Below the pieces are notes generated by a model, which worked only from the letters and a program-made list of their open reading frames with translations, made no database searches and was not told where the DNA came from. A program made the translations under genes and the position numbers. This document shows, in pieces, positions 1 to 6,603 of a stretch of DNA of 18,773 bases (the stretch's first letter is position 1; every line of letters starts with the position of its first letter). The DNA lies in the NCBI GenBank assembly GCA_902803695.1, contig CADCQX010000262.1:1-18773 (forward strand), written 5' to 3'. The stretch is from Oscillospiraceae bacterium. Lineage in GTDB: Bacteria; Bacillota; Clostridia; Saccharofermentanales; Saccharofermentanaceae.

Positions 1-1
1 C

Positions 2-1660
2 GGACTTAATGGCGAAGAATTCCTCAACAAAGACGGCGTTTTTACAAGCGGTGAGAAGAAGGCCATCTTTACCAGTGTATTCGCTGGCGGTACAGAAATC
101 AGTATCAGCGAAGAGAATTCCATCCTGCTGGATTTCATCGACGGCAAGACAGCTTCCGTTGATGATAAGATCTTTATTCTGGATCTGGCAGACGTCTTGA
201 ATCCGGATTATGGTTATTCCTCCTATGCAGGTCTTCTCCCTCTCGAGGAACCTGATGATTTTGCATATTTCGAAGGTGATACCGTATATAACCGATCCAA
301 GGCTGACCTTGAAGGATATGAAAGTCTATGGTGGCTCAGAAATACCATAGAGCCTTGTGAGAATAAGAGTGAGTACTTTGAGGGATTCTATGATCCGGAG
401 AAGGCTTTGATAGCAGCTAACGACGGAGGCATCGATTTCCGTCTCGTATTTGATGAGGGCGTCGGTGTAGCACCTGCATTGAATGTCGATCTTACCAAAG
501 TATTGTTCTCTACAGTCATCTCTGAGGCCAGTGATGACATGGGCGCAATGCATAAGCTTACCGTCATAGATGATGATCTCGAGATCGCACTTAAGGAAGG
601 CGAGGAGATCGCTGTTGACGGCAGTAAGATCACAGTTCCGTTCTCTATATCCGAGAATGCAACACAGGCTTCCGTTCTCATCATTGATAAGGAATACGAA
701 GCAGGCAATATCAATGACGCCAACATCCTCTACTACGGCGTATTGGAAGGCGACGGCACGGGAACGATCGAAGTTCCTTCCGACCTTGATATGAGCAAGT
801 GGGGCGAAGATTTCTTTATCTATATCATCGCAGAAGACATCAACGAGATGGAAGAAACAGATTATGCAAGTGAACCTGTAAAGATCGCTCTTCCTGAAAA
901 GAAAGATGACAACAACGATGATAACGGTGACGACAACAAGACAGAGTACACGATCACAGTTACAAGCACAGGAAACGGAACTGCAAAAGCATCCGTTACA
1001 AAGGCAGCTGAGGGCACAGAAGTAACATTGACTGTTACACCGGACAACGGATATAAGTTCAAGAGTTATGAAGTTGTTTCAGGCGGCGTAACGATAACTG
1101 ATAACAAGTTCACTGTCGGAAAGTCTAATGTCGAGATCAAGGTTAACTTTGAAGCTTCGAATACTAACAACAATAACAATAACTCGAACAATTCAAACAC
1201 TACTACTCCGACACCTGCAGTTGCAGTGAATTACACAATCATCCAGGGTGCCAATGCCAAGTGGAAGAAGGGCACTTCGACACTTCCTATGATCAAGATC
1301 CAGAGAAGTGTAGACGATGAGCATATCATTAATTATCTGTCGAAAGTATATCTGGGTGACAAAGAGCTCAAGAAAGATACTGACTATACGGTCAAGAACG
1401 GTTGTATCGAAATAACACTTACGCAGTCCTGCGTCGACAGTTTGTCCGTCGGAGATTACACGTTCAAAGTGGAATTCGTTGACGGCTCGGTATCAACCAC
1501 ATTGACTATTCAGGCAGCTGATAAGACAACTACGAGCAAGAGTTCGGTAAAGACCGGAGAGACATTGATGTATGCCACATACGGCATCGCTCTGCTGGCC
1601 GCTGCAACAGCCTTCGTTTCCGTATCTTATGTCGTAAGAAAGAGAAAACAGGTCAAGTGA
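2..1660 (+). CDS. Large cell-surface protein, C-terminal part (DUF6273-like, InlB-type repeat, CBM_X2-like, TM anchor)
   Basis: The frame is open from the first bases, so this is the C-terminal ~552 residues of a longer protein whose start lies outside the window; ATG/TTG codons near 197 are internal. It contains a stretch with the WWLR signature and, later, VAPALNVDLTKVLFSTV, which resemble DUF6273 domains of clostridial surface proteins. An Asp/Asn-rich linker (about 898-945) follows, then a divergent InlB B-repeat-like module (about 946-1155: TITVTSTGNG, AEGTEVTLTVTPDNGYKF). Next come an Asn/Ser/Thr/Pro linker (about 1160-1215) and a CBM_X2-like Ig module (about 1225-1520: DYTVKNGCIEITL, LSVGDYTFKVEFVDGSVST). 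The C-terminus has a KTGE motif, a hydrophobic helix and a basic tail (RKRKQVK). That architecture points to an extracellular protein anchored by its C-terminus. The KTGE could be a degenerate sortase signal, but the Leu-Pro of LPXTG is absent, so plain membrane anchoring is equally possible. The ligand is unknown. Confidence 0.85.
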   Translation, partial: GLNGEEFLNKDGVFTSGEKKAIFTSVFAGGTEISISEENSILLDFIDGKTASVDDKIFILDLADVLNPDYGYSSYAGLLPLEEPDDFAYFEGDTVYNRSKADLEGYESLWWLRNTIEPCENKSEYFEGFYDPEKALIAANDGGIDFRLVFDEGVGVAPALNVDLTKVLFSTVISEASDDMGAMHKLTVIDDDLEIALKEGEEIAVDGSKITVPFSISENATQASVLIIDKEYEAGNINDANILYYGVLEGDGTGTIEVPSDLDMSKWGEDFFIYIIAEDINEMEETDYASEPVKIALPEKKDDNNDDNGDDNKTEYTITVTSTGNGTAKASVTKAAEGTEVTLTVTPDNGYKFKSYEVVSGGVTITDNKFTVGKSNVEIKVNFEASNTNNNNNNSNNSNTTTPTPAVAVNYTIIQGANAKWKKGTSTLPMIKIQRSVDDEHIINYLSKVYLGDKELKKDTDYTVKNGCIEITLTQSCVDSLSVGDYTFKVEFVDGSVSTTLTIQAADKTTTSKSSVKTGETLMYATYGIALLAAATAFVSVSYVVRKRKQVK

Positions 1661-1723
1661 TCGTTTTCGAAAACAACAATTGAATGCTGAAAGATCAGCA
1701 GTAAGCTAGGTCGCTTAATATCA

Positions 1724-1762
1724 AAAAAGTTAAAGTCCTTGAACAAAGGACTTTAATTTTTG
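1724..1762 (+). terminator. Rho-independent terminator after the surface protein
   Basis: A perfect 11-bp stem, TTAAAGTCCTT (1730-1740) with AAGGACTTTAA (1746-1756), has a 5-base loop. It is followed by TTTTT (1757-1761) and preceded by an A tract, so it can act in both directions. A smaller hairpin, TGCTGA/TCAGCA (1685-1700), sits just upstream in the 3' untranslated region. The terminator separates the surface-protein gene from the sigma-factor cassette. Confidence 0.9.
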
Positions 1763-1866
1763 CAAACATTTTGTTAAATGGGCGTTTCTGAAAAATTCAA
1801 CCATATCAATATTGTTTGAAAAATGATACGATAACAATGGGAGATGGTTTTATTCGGAGGGGTCAC

Positions 1867-2436
1867 ATGACTGAAACGGACGGGCAGACGTATATCCGTT
1901 TTTTGAATGAGAATGATCAGGATGCACTGCGGATCATTTTCGAGAAATACAGGAACGGCGTGACACTTTTTCTTCTTGGGATCGTTCAGAACGAAGACGA
2001 TGCCGAGGAGCTCATGATGGACACGTTCGCGATCCTGGCATCCCGCACGGTCAGATACAAGGTCAAAGAGGACGCGTCATTCAAGACGTGGCTTTATGCT
2101 ATTGCCAAAAATCAGGCAAGGACTTTCCTTCGCAAGAAAAGAAACCATTTCACGGAACCGGATGACGATATCGAGACTATCAAGGCCGACGATTCATCCC
2201 TTCCTGATTCGATCCTTCTCGAAAACGAGCGCAATGCCATGCTCTACAAGGCTCTCTTCAACATCGACGAATCCTACAGACAGGTTCTGTACCTGATGTA
2301 CTTCGAGGAATTGAAGCCCGAGCAGATCAGCCGCGTCATCAAAAAATCCACCAAGCAGACATACAATCTCACGACGCGCGGACGTGCTGCACTTCGCAAG
2401 GAAATGGAAAGGATGGGCTACTCATGGGTTATCTGA
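1867..2436 (+). CDS. ECF-type RNA polymerase sigma factor (sigma-70 family), first module
   Basis: This 189-residue protein has the two-domain layout of extracytoplasmic-function sigma factors. Region 2 covers about residues 15-80, with ALRIIFEKYRNGV, DDAEELMMDTF and FKTWLYAIAKNQARTFLRKK. Region 4 covers about residues 125-185, with YRQVLYLMYFEELKPEQIS followed by a helix-turn-helix. It directs core RNA polymerase to a dedicated promoter set. I chose ATG 1867 because GGAGGGG (1856-1862) lies 4 bases upstream; the frame also reaches a TTG at 1816, but that has no ribosome binding site. The gene overlaps the next small gene by 13 bases and heads a cassette ending in a PrsW protease, which suggests control by membrane proteolysis (inference). 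No anti-sigma gene of the usual type follows directly. Its regulon cannot be read from the window. Confidence 0.9.
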   Translation: MTETDGQTYIRFLNENDQDALRIIFEKYRNGVTLFLLGIVQNEDDAEELMMDTFAILASRTVRYKVKEDASFKTWLYAIAKNQARTFLRKKRNHFTEPDDDIETIKADDSSLPDSILLENERNAMLYKALFNIDESYRQVLYLMYFEELKPEQISRVIKKSTKQTYNLTTRGRAALRKEMERMGYSWVI

Positions 2437-2525
2437 TCACGGGAATTCTTGCCGTCCTTCTCGGAATACTTACGGCTCAGCTTGCTTTTCTCTTCAGAGA
2501 AATGAGGAGGAACAAGGATAAATGA
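2424..2525 (+). CDS. 33-residue single-TM microprotein between sigma factor and polytopic protein
   Basis: ATG 2424 to TGA 2523-2525 encodes 33 residues. A short N-terminus is followed by one hydrophobic helix (about residues 3-24, GILAVLLGILTAQLAFLF) and a basic tail ending RRNKDK, so the predicted topology is tail-inside. Support comes from the context. The start overlaps the sigma-factor stop by 13 bases, an AAAGGA (2408-2413) lies 10 bases upstream, and the stop overlaps the next start as ATGA (2522-2525), a hallmark of translational coupling. I do not recognise a family. It could be a regulator, an adaptor or a leader peptide coupling translation of the membrane protein. A standard minimum-length gene caller would skip it. 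Confidence 0.65.
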   Translation: MGYLITGILAVLLGILTAQLAFLFREMRRNKDK

Positions 2526-3301
2526 CCCTCGAGACCAAGTTGAGCGTGTTTCTCAATATCATTCTGTCTGCGGTCCTGATCGCAGTCCTTATTCCTTCCA
2601 TCAAGATGATCATCAAGGACAGGAAACGCTTCCTCGTTCTCTTTTTCACGATGGCTTCCATGAGCTATCTGCTGAGCGCATTATACTGGGTCGCCTACGA
2701 AGTCATAAGGCCGGGAACGAGGATGCCTTTTGCTGCCGACGAGATCGCGGACTGCGCCATGATCCTCTTGCTGTCGGCAAGTCTAGAGACGCTCCTGCAC
2801 GATAAAAAGAAAAAGATCCCCGGTGAACTCATCTTCACTTTCATATATATCTGCGCAAACATTGCACTGTGGATCGCCTGGTCCGGCGAGTGGGTTCAGG
2901 ACATCGTTTTCGGTCTGCCGTATTTCTATTTCCTTTGGATGATCATAAGGGGCATAAGAGAATCGAAGGTTCTGAAGAAACCTGAACTTATTGCCTGCAT
3001 ACTGACTCCTGTTTTGATAGTCGGTTTTCAGACCGCGAATCTTCTGACTTCGGGCAATCTTCAAAATATATCCGATCTCATGGCATATTCATTTATGTAT
3101 TTCTTTATGGCCTGGATCGGCATCAAGAGTATAAAAAGCGGCAATATCTATCTTCGATATGCTTTTTTCTTCTGGACTCTTATCGCCATGTATTCATGCT
3201 CAGGGTACCTGTATCTGGTGGCAACGTCCTCCAATATACTGGCTGTGCTCTTAGTTTATCTTGCAGTTAAAAAGGAGACGTTGATCAATGATATACGCTG
3301 A
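2522..3301 (+). CDS. Polytopic membrane protein of unknown function, 8-9 TM helices
   Basis: This 259-residue protein is mostly hydrophobic, with likely membrane helices near residues 9-29, 37-59, 72-90, 104-123, 129-146, 158-177, 187-203, 211-231 and 236-248, separated by short basic loops (KDRKR, HDKKKK). I see no catalytic motif and no soluble domain large enough to be a classical anti-sigma domain. Its start overlaps the microprotein stop by 4 bases, with GAGGAGG at 2504-2510, and its end overlaps the PrsW-like start by 14 bases. It is therefore very probably co-translated with both. Its position between a sigma factor and a membrane protease suggests a signal-receiving or sigma-sequestering membrane component, but that is inference from context only. 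A transporter-like role cannot be excluded. Confidence 0.8.
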   Translation: MTLETKLSVFLNIILSAVLIAVLIPSIKMIIKDRKRFLVLFFTMASMSYLLSALYWVAYEVIRPGTRMPFAADEIADCAMILLLSASLETLLHDKKKKIPGELIFTFIYICANIALWIAWSGEWVQDIVFGLPYFYFLWMIIRGIRESKVLKKPELIACILTPVLIVGFQTANLLTSGNLQNISDLMAYSFMYFFMAWIGIKSIKSGNIYLRYAFFFWTLIAMYSCSGYLYLVATSSNILAVLLVYLAVKKETLINDIR

Positions 3302-3932
3302 AAATGTCTTCATCTGCATAGCAGTTCCGCTCCTTATCGCTATCCTGTTTACCAAGAACAGTGCCAGACGCATGACCACGTCGGTTCTCACCGGCATGCT
3401 TGTCTGCCTCCTGTCCGCATATATCGGAGGCTTCCTCCAGCTCGCATCACGCTACAGCTCCGACGACATGTCCATCTTCCTGTCACCGATCGTAGAGGAA
3501 TTCATGAAATTCCTGCCATTGCTGTTCTGCCTTTACATCTTTGAACCGACCTATGACGAACTCCGTCTCACGGCCGTCGGTATTGGCGCGGGTTTTGCAA
3601 CCTTCGAGAACTGCTGCTTTATCCTGACATCCGGTGCTCAAAACCTCGGCTACGTCCTCATCAGAGGATCTGCCGTCGGCGTCATGCACGTGGTCACCAT
3701 GGTCGCGATCGTCGCCGGCCTGCACCTTCTTAAGACCTACAAAGTATTCTCATTCTCAGGAGTCACCGGTGCCCTGGCACTTTCAGTAACATTCCATTCC
3801 CTCTATAACCTCCTGGTCTCAAAACCCGGCGTATCATCATACATCGGCTATATACTCCCGATGCTCTTCGCTCTGGTTCTTTACCTTTTGAACCATCTGT
3901 CCAAGGAGTTTGACGAGGATCAGCAGGCATAA
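3288..3932 (+). CDS. PrsW-family intramembrane protease
   Basis: The 214-residue multi-TM protein carries the conserved PrsW motifs in order: E70-E71-x-x-K74 in PIVEEFMKFLP, FATFEN at residues 103-108, H134 in GVMHVV, and H170 in VTFHSLYN. In Bacillus subtilis, PrsW performs site-1 cleavage of the anti-sigma factor RsiW and so releases an ECF sigma factor. By family knowledge this protein should cleave a membrane substrate at or near the bilayer. ATG 3288 has AAAGGAG at 3271-3277 and lies inside the end of the preceding gene, so translation is coupled. Being the last gene of a cassette headed by an ECF sigma factor strongly suggests it controls that factor. The actual substrate is not evident: candidates are the microprotein, the polytopic partner, the two-TM protein at 4037, or a protein elsewhere. 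Confidence 0.88.
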   Translation: MIYAENVFICIAVPLLIAILFTKNSARRMTTSVLTGMLVCLLSAYIGGFLQLASRYSSDDMSIFLSPIVEEFMKFLPLLFCLYIFEPTYDELRLTAVGIGAGFATFENCCFILTSGAQNLGYVLIRGSAVGVMHVVTMVAIVAGLHLLKTYKVFSFSGVTGALALSVTFHSLYNLLVSKPGVSSYIGYILPMLFALVLYLLNHLSKEFDEDQQA

Positions 3933-3985
3933 ATATTGCGTTTTTGAAAAGTTTTTCTTTTTTTCGAAAAAAATATGAGTAAAAA

Positions 3986-3991
3986 TATAAG
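3986..3991 (+). promoter_or_regulatory. Possible -10 element for the two-TM protein gene
   Basis: TATAAG at 3986-3991 sits 17 bases after TTCGAA (3963-3968), which is a weak -35 match. The upstream AT palindrome TTTTTTTCGAAAAAAA (3958-3973) could instead act as a weak terminator for the PrsW cassette. The call is tentative. Confidence 0.3.
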
Positions 3992-4036
3992 ACAGTGTTA
4001 TTAACTTTGTGAAAGCTACAAAAGGGAGGCATTTTC

Positions 4037-4336
4037 GTGAAGTACACGACCGATGAGGCATTTAAAGAAATAACCAAGCGCGGTGCGGAGATAAAGAGAA
4101 AACGCGATCAGAAGATCAGAGGCGTTTTGTCCGCAGCGTCATTGCTTTGCGTTATTGCCCTCGTAATGTCTGCCAGCTACTTCTCGGCATCTCAGGTGTC
4201 CGGGGAACAGACCGTGTACGGCTCCTTCGTGCTTTCTGCCGAGACAGGAGGTTATGTGCTCGTAGCCGTTCTGGGATTCGTCCTGGGTGTGATCGTAACC
4301 TGTGTCATCAGGCACTTCAAAACCAAGGCAAAGTAA
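4037..4336 (+). CDS. Small two-TM membrane protein of unknown function
   Basis: This is a 99-residue protein starting with GTG 4037; GGGAGG (4024-4029) lies 7 bases upstream. A charged, probably helical N-terminus of about 27 residues (EAFKEITKRGAEIKRKRDQK) precedes a TM helix at about 28-48. A short outside loop, TVYGSFVLSAETGG, leads to a second TM helix at about 72-92 and a basic tail. I recall similar small proteins being common in clostridial genomes without an assigned function. The charged N-terminal helix beside a TM segment, placed between two sigma-factor operons, is compatible with a sigma-binding or sensor role, but nothing in the sequence proves it. It lies 104 bases after the PrsW gene, so it may have its own promoter. 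Confidence 0.75.
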   Translation: MKYTTDEAFKEITKRGAEIKRKRDQKIRGVLSAASLLCVIALVMSASYFSASQVSGEQTVYGSFVLSAETGGYVLVAVLGFVLGVIVTCVIRHFKTKAK

Positions 4337-4371
4337 AGTAACCCCTTTACTTATAATAAAATCACTCTCAC

Positions 4372-4397
4372 GAGGGTCTCGTCAGAACGGGGCCCTC
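4372..4397 (+). terminator. Probable terminator hairpin after the two-TM gene
   Basis: An 11-bp stem pairs GAGGGTCTCGT (4372-4382) with ACGGGGCCCTC (4387-4397), with two G-U pairs in RNA and a 4-base loop. The following sequence, AAATATTTGT, is a poor U tract, so termination may be leaky. A T run occurs only about 20 bases later. Confidence 0.6.
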
Positions 4398-4448
4398 AAA
4401 TATTTGTAAAACCTTTTTTCTGTCCCGGAAAAGTGTACTATTTGATTA

Positions 4449-4478
4449 TGTAACCTCAAGTAACCAAATGTCGCTATA
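4449..4478 (+). promoter_or_regulatory. Candidate ECF-type promoter upstream of the second sigma operon
   Basis: TGTAAC (4449-4454) and CGCTATA (4472-4478) are separated by 17 bases. They resemble the general ECF layout of an AAC-containing -35 and a CG-containing -10, as expected for an autoregulated ECF operon. A second AGTAACC follows at 4460-4466. The assignment rests on resemblance alone. Confidence 0.35.
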
Positions 4479-4511
4479 TAGGGTGAAGACCATACAAAGG
4501 AGGTATCGTTC

Positions 4512-5072
4512 ATGGATGACGATAAGATCGTAGAGCTCTACTTATCGCGTAATGAAGAAGCGATAACTCAGACTGCGAACAAGTATGGTTCTGCACTCAG
4601 AAATATAGCATACGGGATCTTGTACGATCGGGAGTGCGCTGAAGAATGTGAGAACGATGCATATCTTCAGACATGGAATCTTATTCCCCCTCATGAACCG
4701 AGAACCTATCTGTTTGCTTTTGTAGGCAGGATCGTAAGGCACATCGCTCTGGATGTCTGTAAGATGAACAGACGTCAGAAAAGATATGCAGTTTATAGCG
4801 AACTTACAAAGGAGATGCATGAATGTATCCCGTCTGCGAGTAACACAGAAGATGAGATCGATGCGAAGTATCTGAGCGAATCAATAAATAAGTTCTTGGA
4901 AGGCTGCTCAAAACAGCAGCAGAATGTCTTTGTCAGAAGATATTGGTACTTTGATTCTGTTGAGAATATCGCTGCCAGATACGGCTTTTCTCAAAGCAAG
5001 GTCAAGACCATGCTGTTCAGGATGAGAGCCGACCTCAAAAAGCATCTTCAGGATGGAGGATACGACGTATGA
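4512..5072 (+). CDS. ECF-type RNA polymerase sigma factor, second module
   Basis: This 186-residue protein shows region 2 at about residues 10-95 (AITQTANKYGSALRNIAYGILYD, CAEECENDAYLQTWN, YLFAFVGRIVRHIALDVC) and region 4 at about 115-180 (CSKQQQNVFVRRYWYFDSVENIAARYGFSQSKVKTMLFRMR). It closely resembles the abundant clostridial ECF family whose typical motif is an AEECVNDTWL-like stretch followed by AWNSIPP; here the motif reads QTWNLIPP. A strong AAAGGAGG (4496-4503) lies 8 bases before ATG 4512. Its stop overlaps the start of the next gene by ATGA (5069-5072), so sigma and putative anti-sigma are translationally coupled, the normal arrangement for this family. It is clearly divergent from the sigma factor at 1867. 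Confidence 0.92.
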   Translation: MDDDKIVELYLSRNEEAITQTANKYGSALRNIAYGILYDRECAEECENDAYLQTWNLIPPHEPRTYLFAFVGRIVRHIALDVCKMNRRQKRYAVYSELTKEMHECIPSASNTEDEIDAKYLSESINKFLEGCSKQQQNVFVRRYWYFDSVENIAARYGFSQSKVKTMLFRMRADLKKHLQDGGYDV

Positions 5073-6085
5073 GAGATACAGATCTGTTAGAAGCGGTCGG
5101 AGGCATCGATAACAAATATATAGAGCAGGCAGGCAATGCGAAGACCCGTGATCTCAGATGGGTACCGATAGCAGTTGCTGCTTTATCAGTTACAATTCTG
5201 GGTGTTATATTTATTCCTAAGCTTCTTAATAAGGATGATGATGTTTCCACTACAAAACCTACGGAGGTTACACAGTCGCTGTTCACCGAACCAACGGGAG
5301 TTACAGCAATGGAAATGGAGAGTACAGGTGTATATGTGCCTTCTATCAAACTACCCGAATCCACTGAATCCGGAACGGCAGCTGATATGATCGGACTGGT
5401 TGTATACAAAGGTCAGATCTATACACAGGCTGTGGATTATACCGGTGAAGAAGCATATAAGATCGATGCGATAGTGGGAGAGTATCTCGGAACTGCACGA
5501 GGCAATCTCGATGAGTGGTCCAGCCAGGATGATTATGCAGATGAATTTGCATCTACGATATATGGAGAGATTTATTCGGTCAACGGATATGATACGAGCT
5601 TCAGGATATGCCTCAGAGCTGAATATGAAGATGAGAACGGATCCAATCTGTGGATACAGTTCCTTGATTGTCTTAACGGTATAACGATCACCAAGGGAAG
5701 CGAGCTGTTTGAAGACAGACTCCATGTCCGTGAGAAGGTAGCGATGGTCCAGTGGCAAAGTCAGGAGGACTGGGACTACTATCTGGGAAATTATCAGGAT
5801 GCGGATATTGATGAAACACTCTGGAATGAATTCTGGGATGCTGTCGATAACGGAGACTTCTATTATATGTGGAATGAGGAAGATTTAAGTCCGATCATAA
5901 ATGATATGTCGCACCAGGCTCATATGATCATCACCATGAATGATGGTACGAAGGTCAATGTGAGATTGATCGAGTTTGAAGGTGAAGGATATGTGGGATA
6001 CGAGTCATTTGGATGGTACTACGTGAAGGTACCGAAGGATGTTTTCGATAAGATGTATGAGGCATGCGGAGGAACGTATCAGTAA
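5069..6085 (+). CDS. Membrane-anchored putative anti-sigma factor / ECF partner protein
   Basis: The 338-residue protein has a ~30-residue cytosolic N-terminus with the motif LLEAVGGIDNKYIEQA, one TM helix at about residues 31-53, a Thr/Glu-rich linker, and an extracytoplasmic domain from about residue 85 (GVYVPSIKLPES, DMIGLVVYKGQIYTQ, IVGEYLGTARGNLDEWS, YSVNGYDTSFRICL). The N-terminal LLEAIGxIDDKYIEEA-type motif beside an ECF sigma gene is familiar from many clostridial operons. There the protein is presumed to hold the sigma factor at the membrane through its short cytosolic segment; this role is inferred from gene order. The ATGA overlap with the sigma gene supports stoichiometric coupling. 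The outer domain could sense an envelope signal. It has no zinc-binding HxxxCxxC anti-sigma motif. Confidence 0.8.
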   Translation: MRDTDLLEAVGGIDNKYIEQAGNAKTRDLRWVPIAVAALSVTILGVIFIPKLLNKDDDVSTTKPTEVTQSLFTEPTGVTAMEMESTGVYVPSIKLPESTESGTAADMIGLVVYKGQIYTQAVDYTGEEAYKIDAIVGEYLGTARGNLDEWSSQDDYADEFASTIYGEIYSVNGYDTSFRICLRAEYEDENGSNLWIQFLDCLNGITITKGSELFEDRLHVREKVAMVQWQSQEDWDYYLGNYQDADIDETLWNEFWDAVDNGDFYYMWNEEDLSPIINDMSHQAHMIITMNDGTKVNVRLIEFEGEGYVGYESFGWYYVKVPKDVFDKMYEACGGTYQ

Positions 6086-6105
6086 CCGGTGAGGAGGTGG
6101 CTGTT

Positions 6106-6507
6106 ATGAGACGGATGTTAACTGCTGTTTTGTGTGTAACGATTCTAGTAATGCTTTGCTGCTGTGCTTCCAAGGTGAGTACGGAGAATACAACAAGTGA
6201 ATCCGACCTGACTCCGACGGGCCTTTCCGAAGGGCAGATCGCACCGCCGCAGGTGATGTATAACGGAGAGATCTACCTGTACAGATATTCAAGCCCGGGG
6301 CAGAACGGAGCGCCAAACGGATTTGAAGTTGTGGGTCAGATAAAGTTGGTAGATGATCTTAATGTTCCGGTTGAAGATATGTGTGCGGGAGGCCTCGAGA
6401 TAGCATTTAAGCCTGGACAGGATATCTATGCATCGGAGGAAGATGACTCCAGGATATGTGTTCATTGTGATGAAGGATATTATCTTTTATACAAAAGCGA
6501 GGAATAA
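6106..6507 (+). CDS. Lipoprotein-like secreted partner of the second ECF operon
   Basis: This protein of 133 residues starts at ATG 6106, which has GAGGAGG (6091-6097) 8 bases upstream; an earlier in-frame ATG at 6064 lies inside the previous gene with a poor site. The N-terminus is a signal peptide (RRMLTAVLCVTILVMLCCC). Cysteines 18-20 give a poor-consensus lipobox, so lipid attachment is likely but not certain. The mature part contains APPQVMYNGEIYLYRYS and GFEVVGQIKLVDD, then an acidic segment ending in HCDEGYYLLYKSEE. This layout is familiar from small proteins encoded next to ECF sigma/anti-sigma pairs in clostridia. It begins 20 bases after the anti-sigma stop and is probably co-transcribed. 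A role as an outer sensor or decoy for the signalling pair is possible; function is unknown. Confidence 0.75.
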   Translation: MRRMLTAVLCVTILVMLCCCASKVSTENTTSESDLTPTGLSEGQIAPPQVMYNGEIYLYRYSSPGQNGAPNGFEVVGQIKLVDDLNVPVEDMCAGGLEIAFKPGQDIYASEEDDSRICVHCDEGYYLLYKSEE

Positions 6508-6603
6508 AAACTTATAACAGATTTATCTCTTTCTTTACGTTTGCTTTAAACTTGGTTGTTAACATGTAACCATCAACAAAGGAAACCGAAAGGAAGAAAT
6601 GTT

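Noticed and set aside
1816..1866. Upstream TTG start for the first sigma factor
   Set aside because: No ribosome binding site there, while ATG 1867 has GGAGGGG and fits the family's usual N-terminus.
6565..6571. TGTAACC resembling the ECF -35 at 4449
   Set aside because: No -10 at the right spacing and it lies too close to the start codon at 6604.
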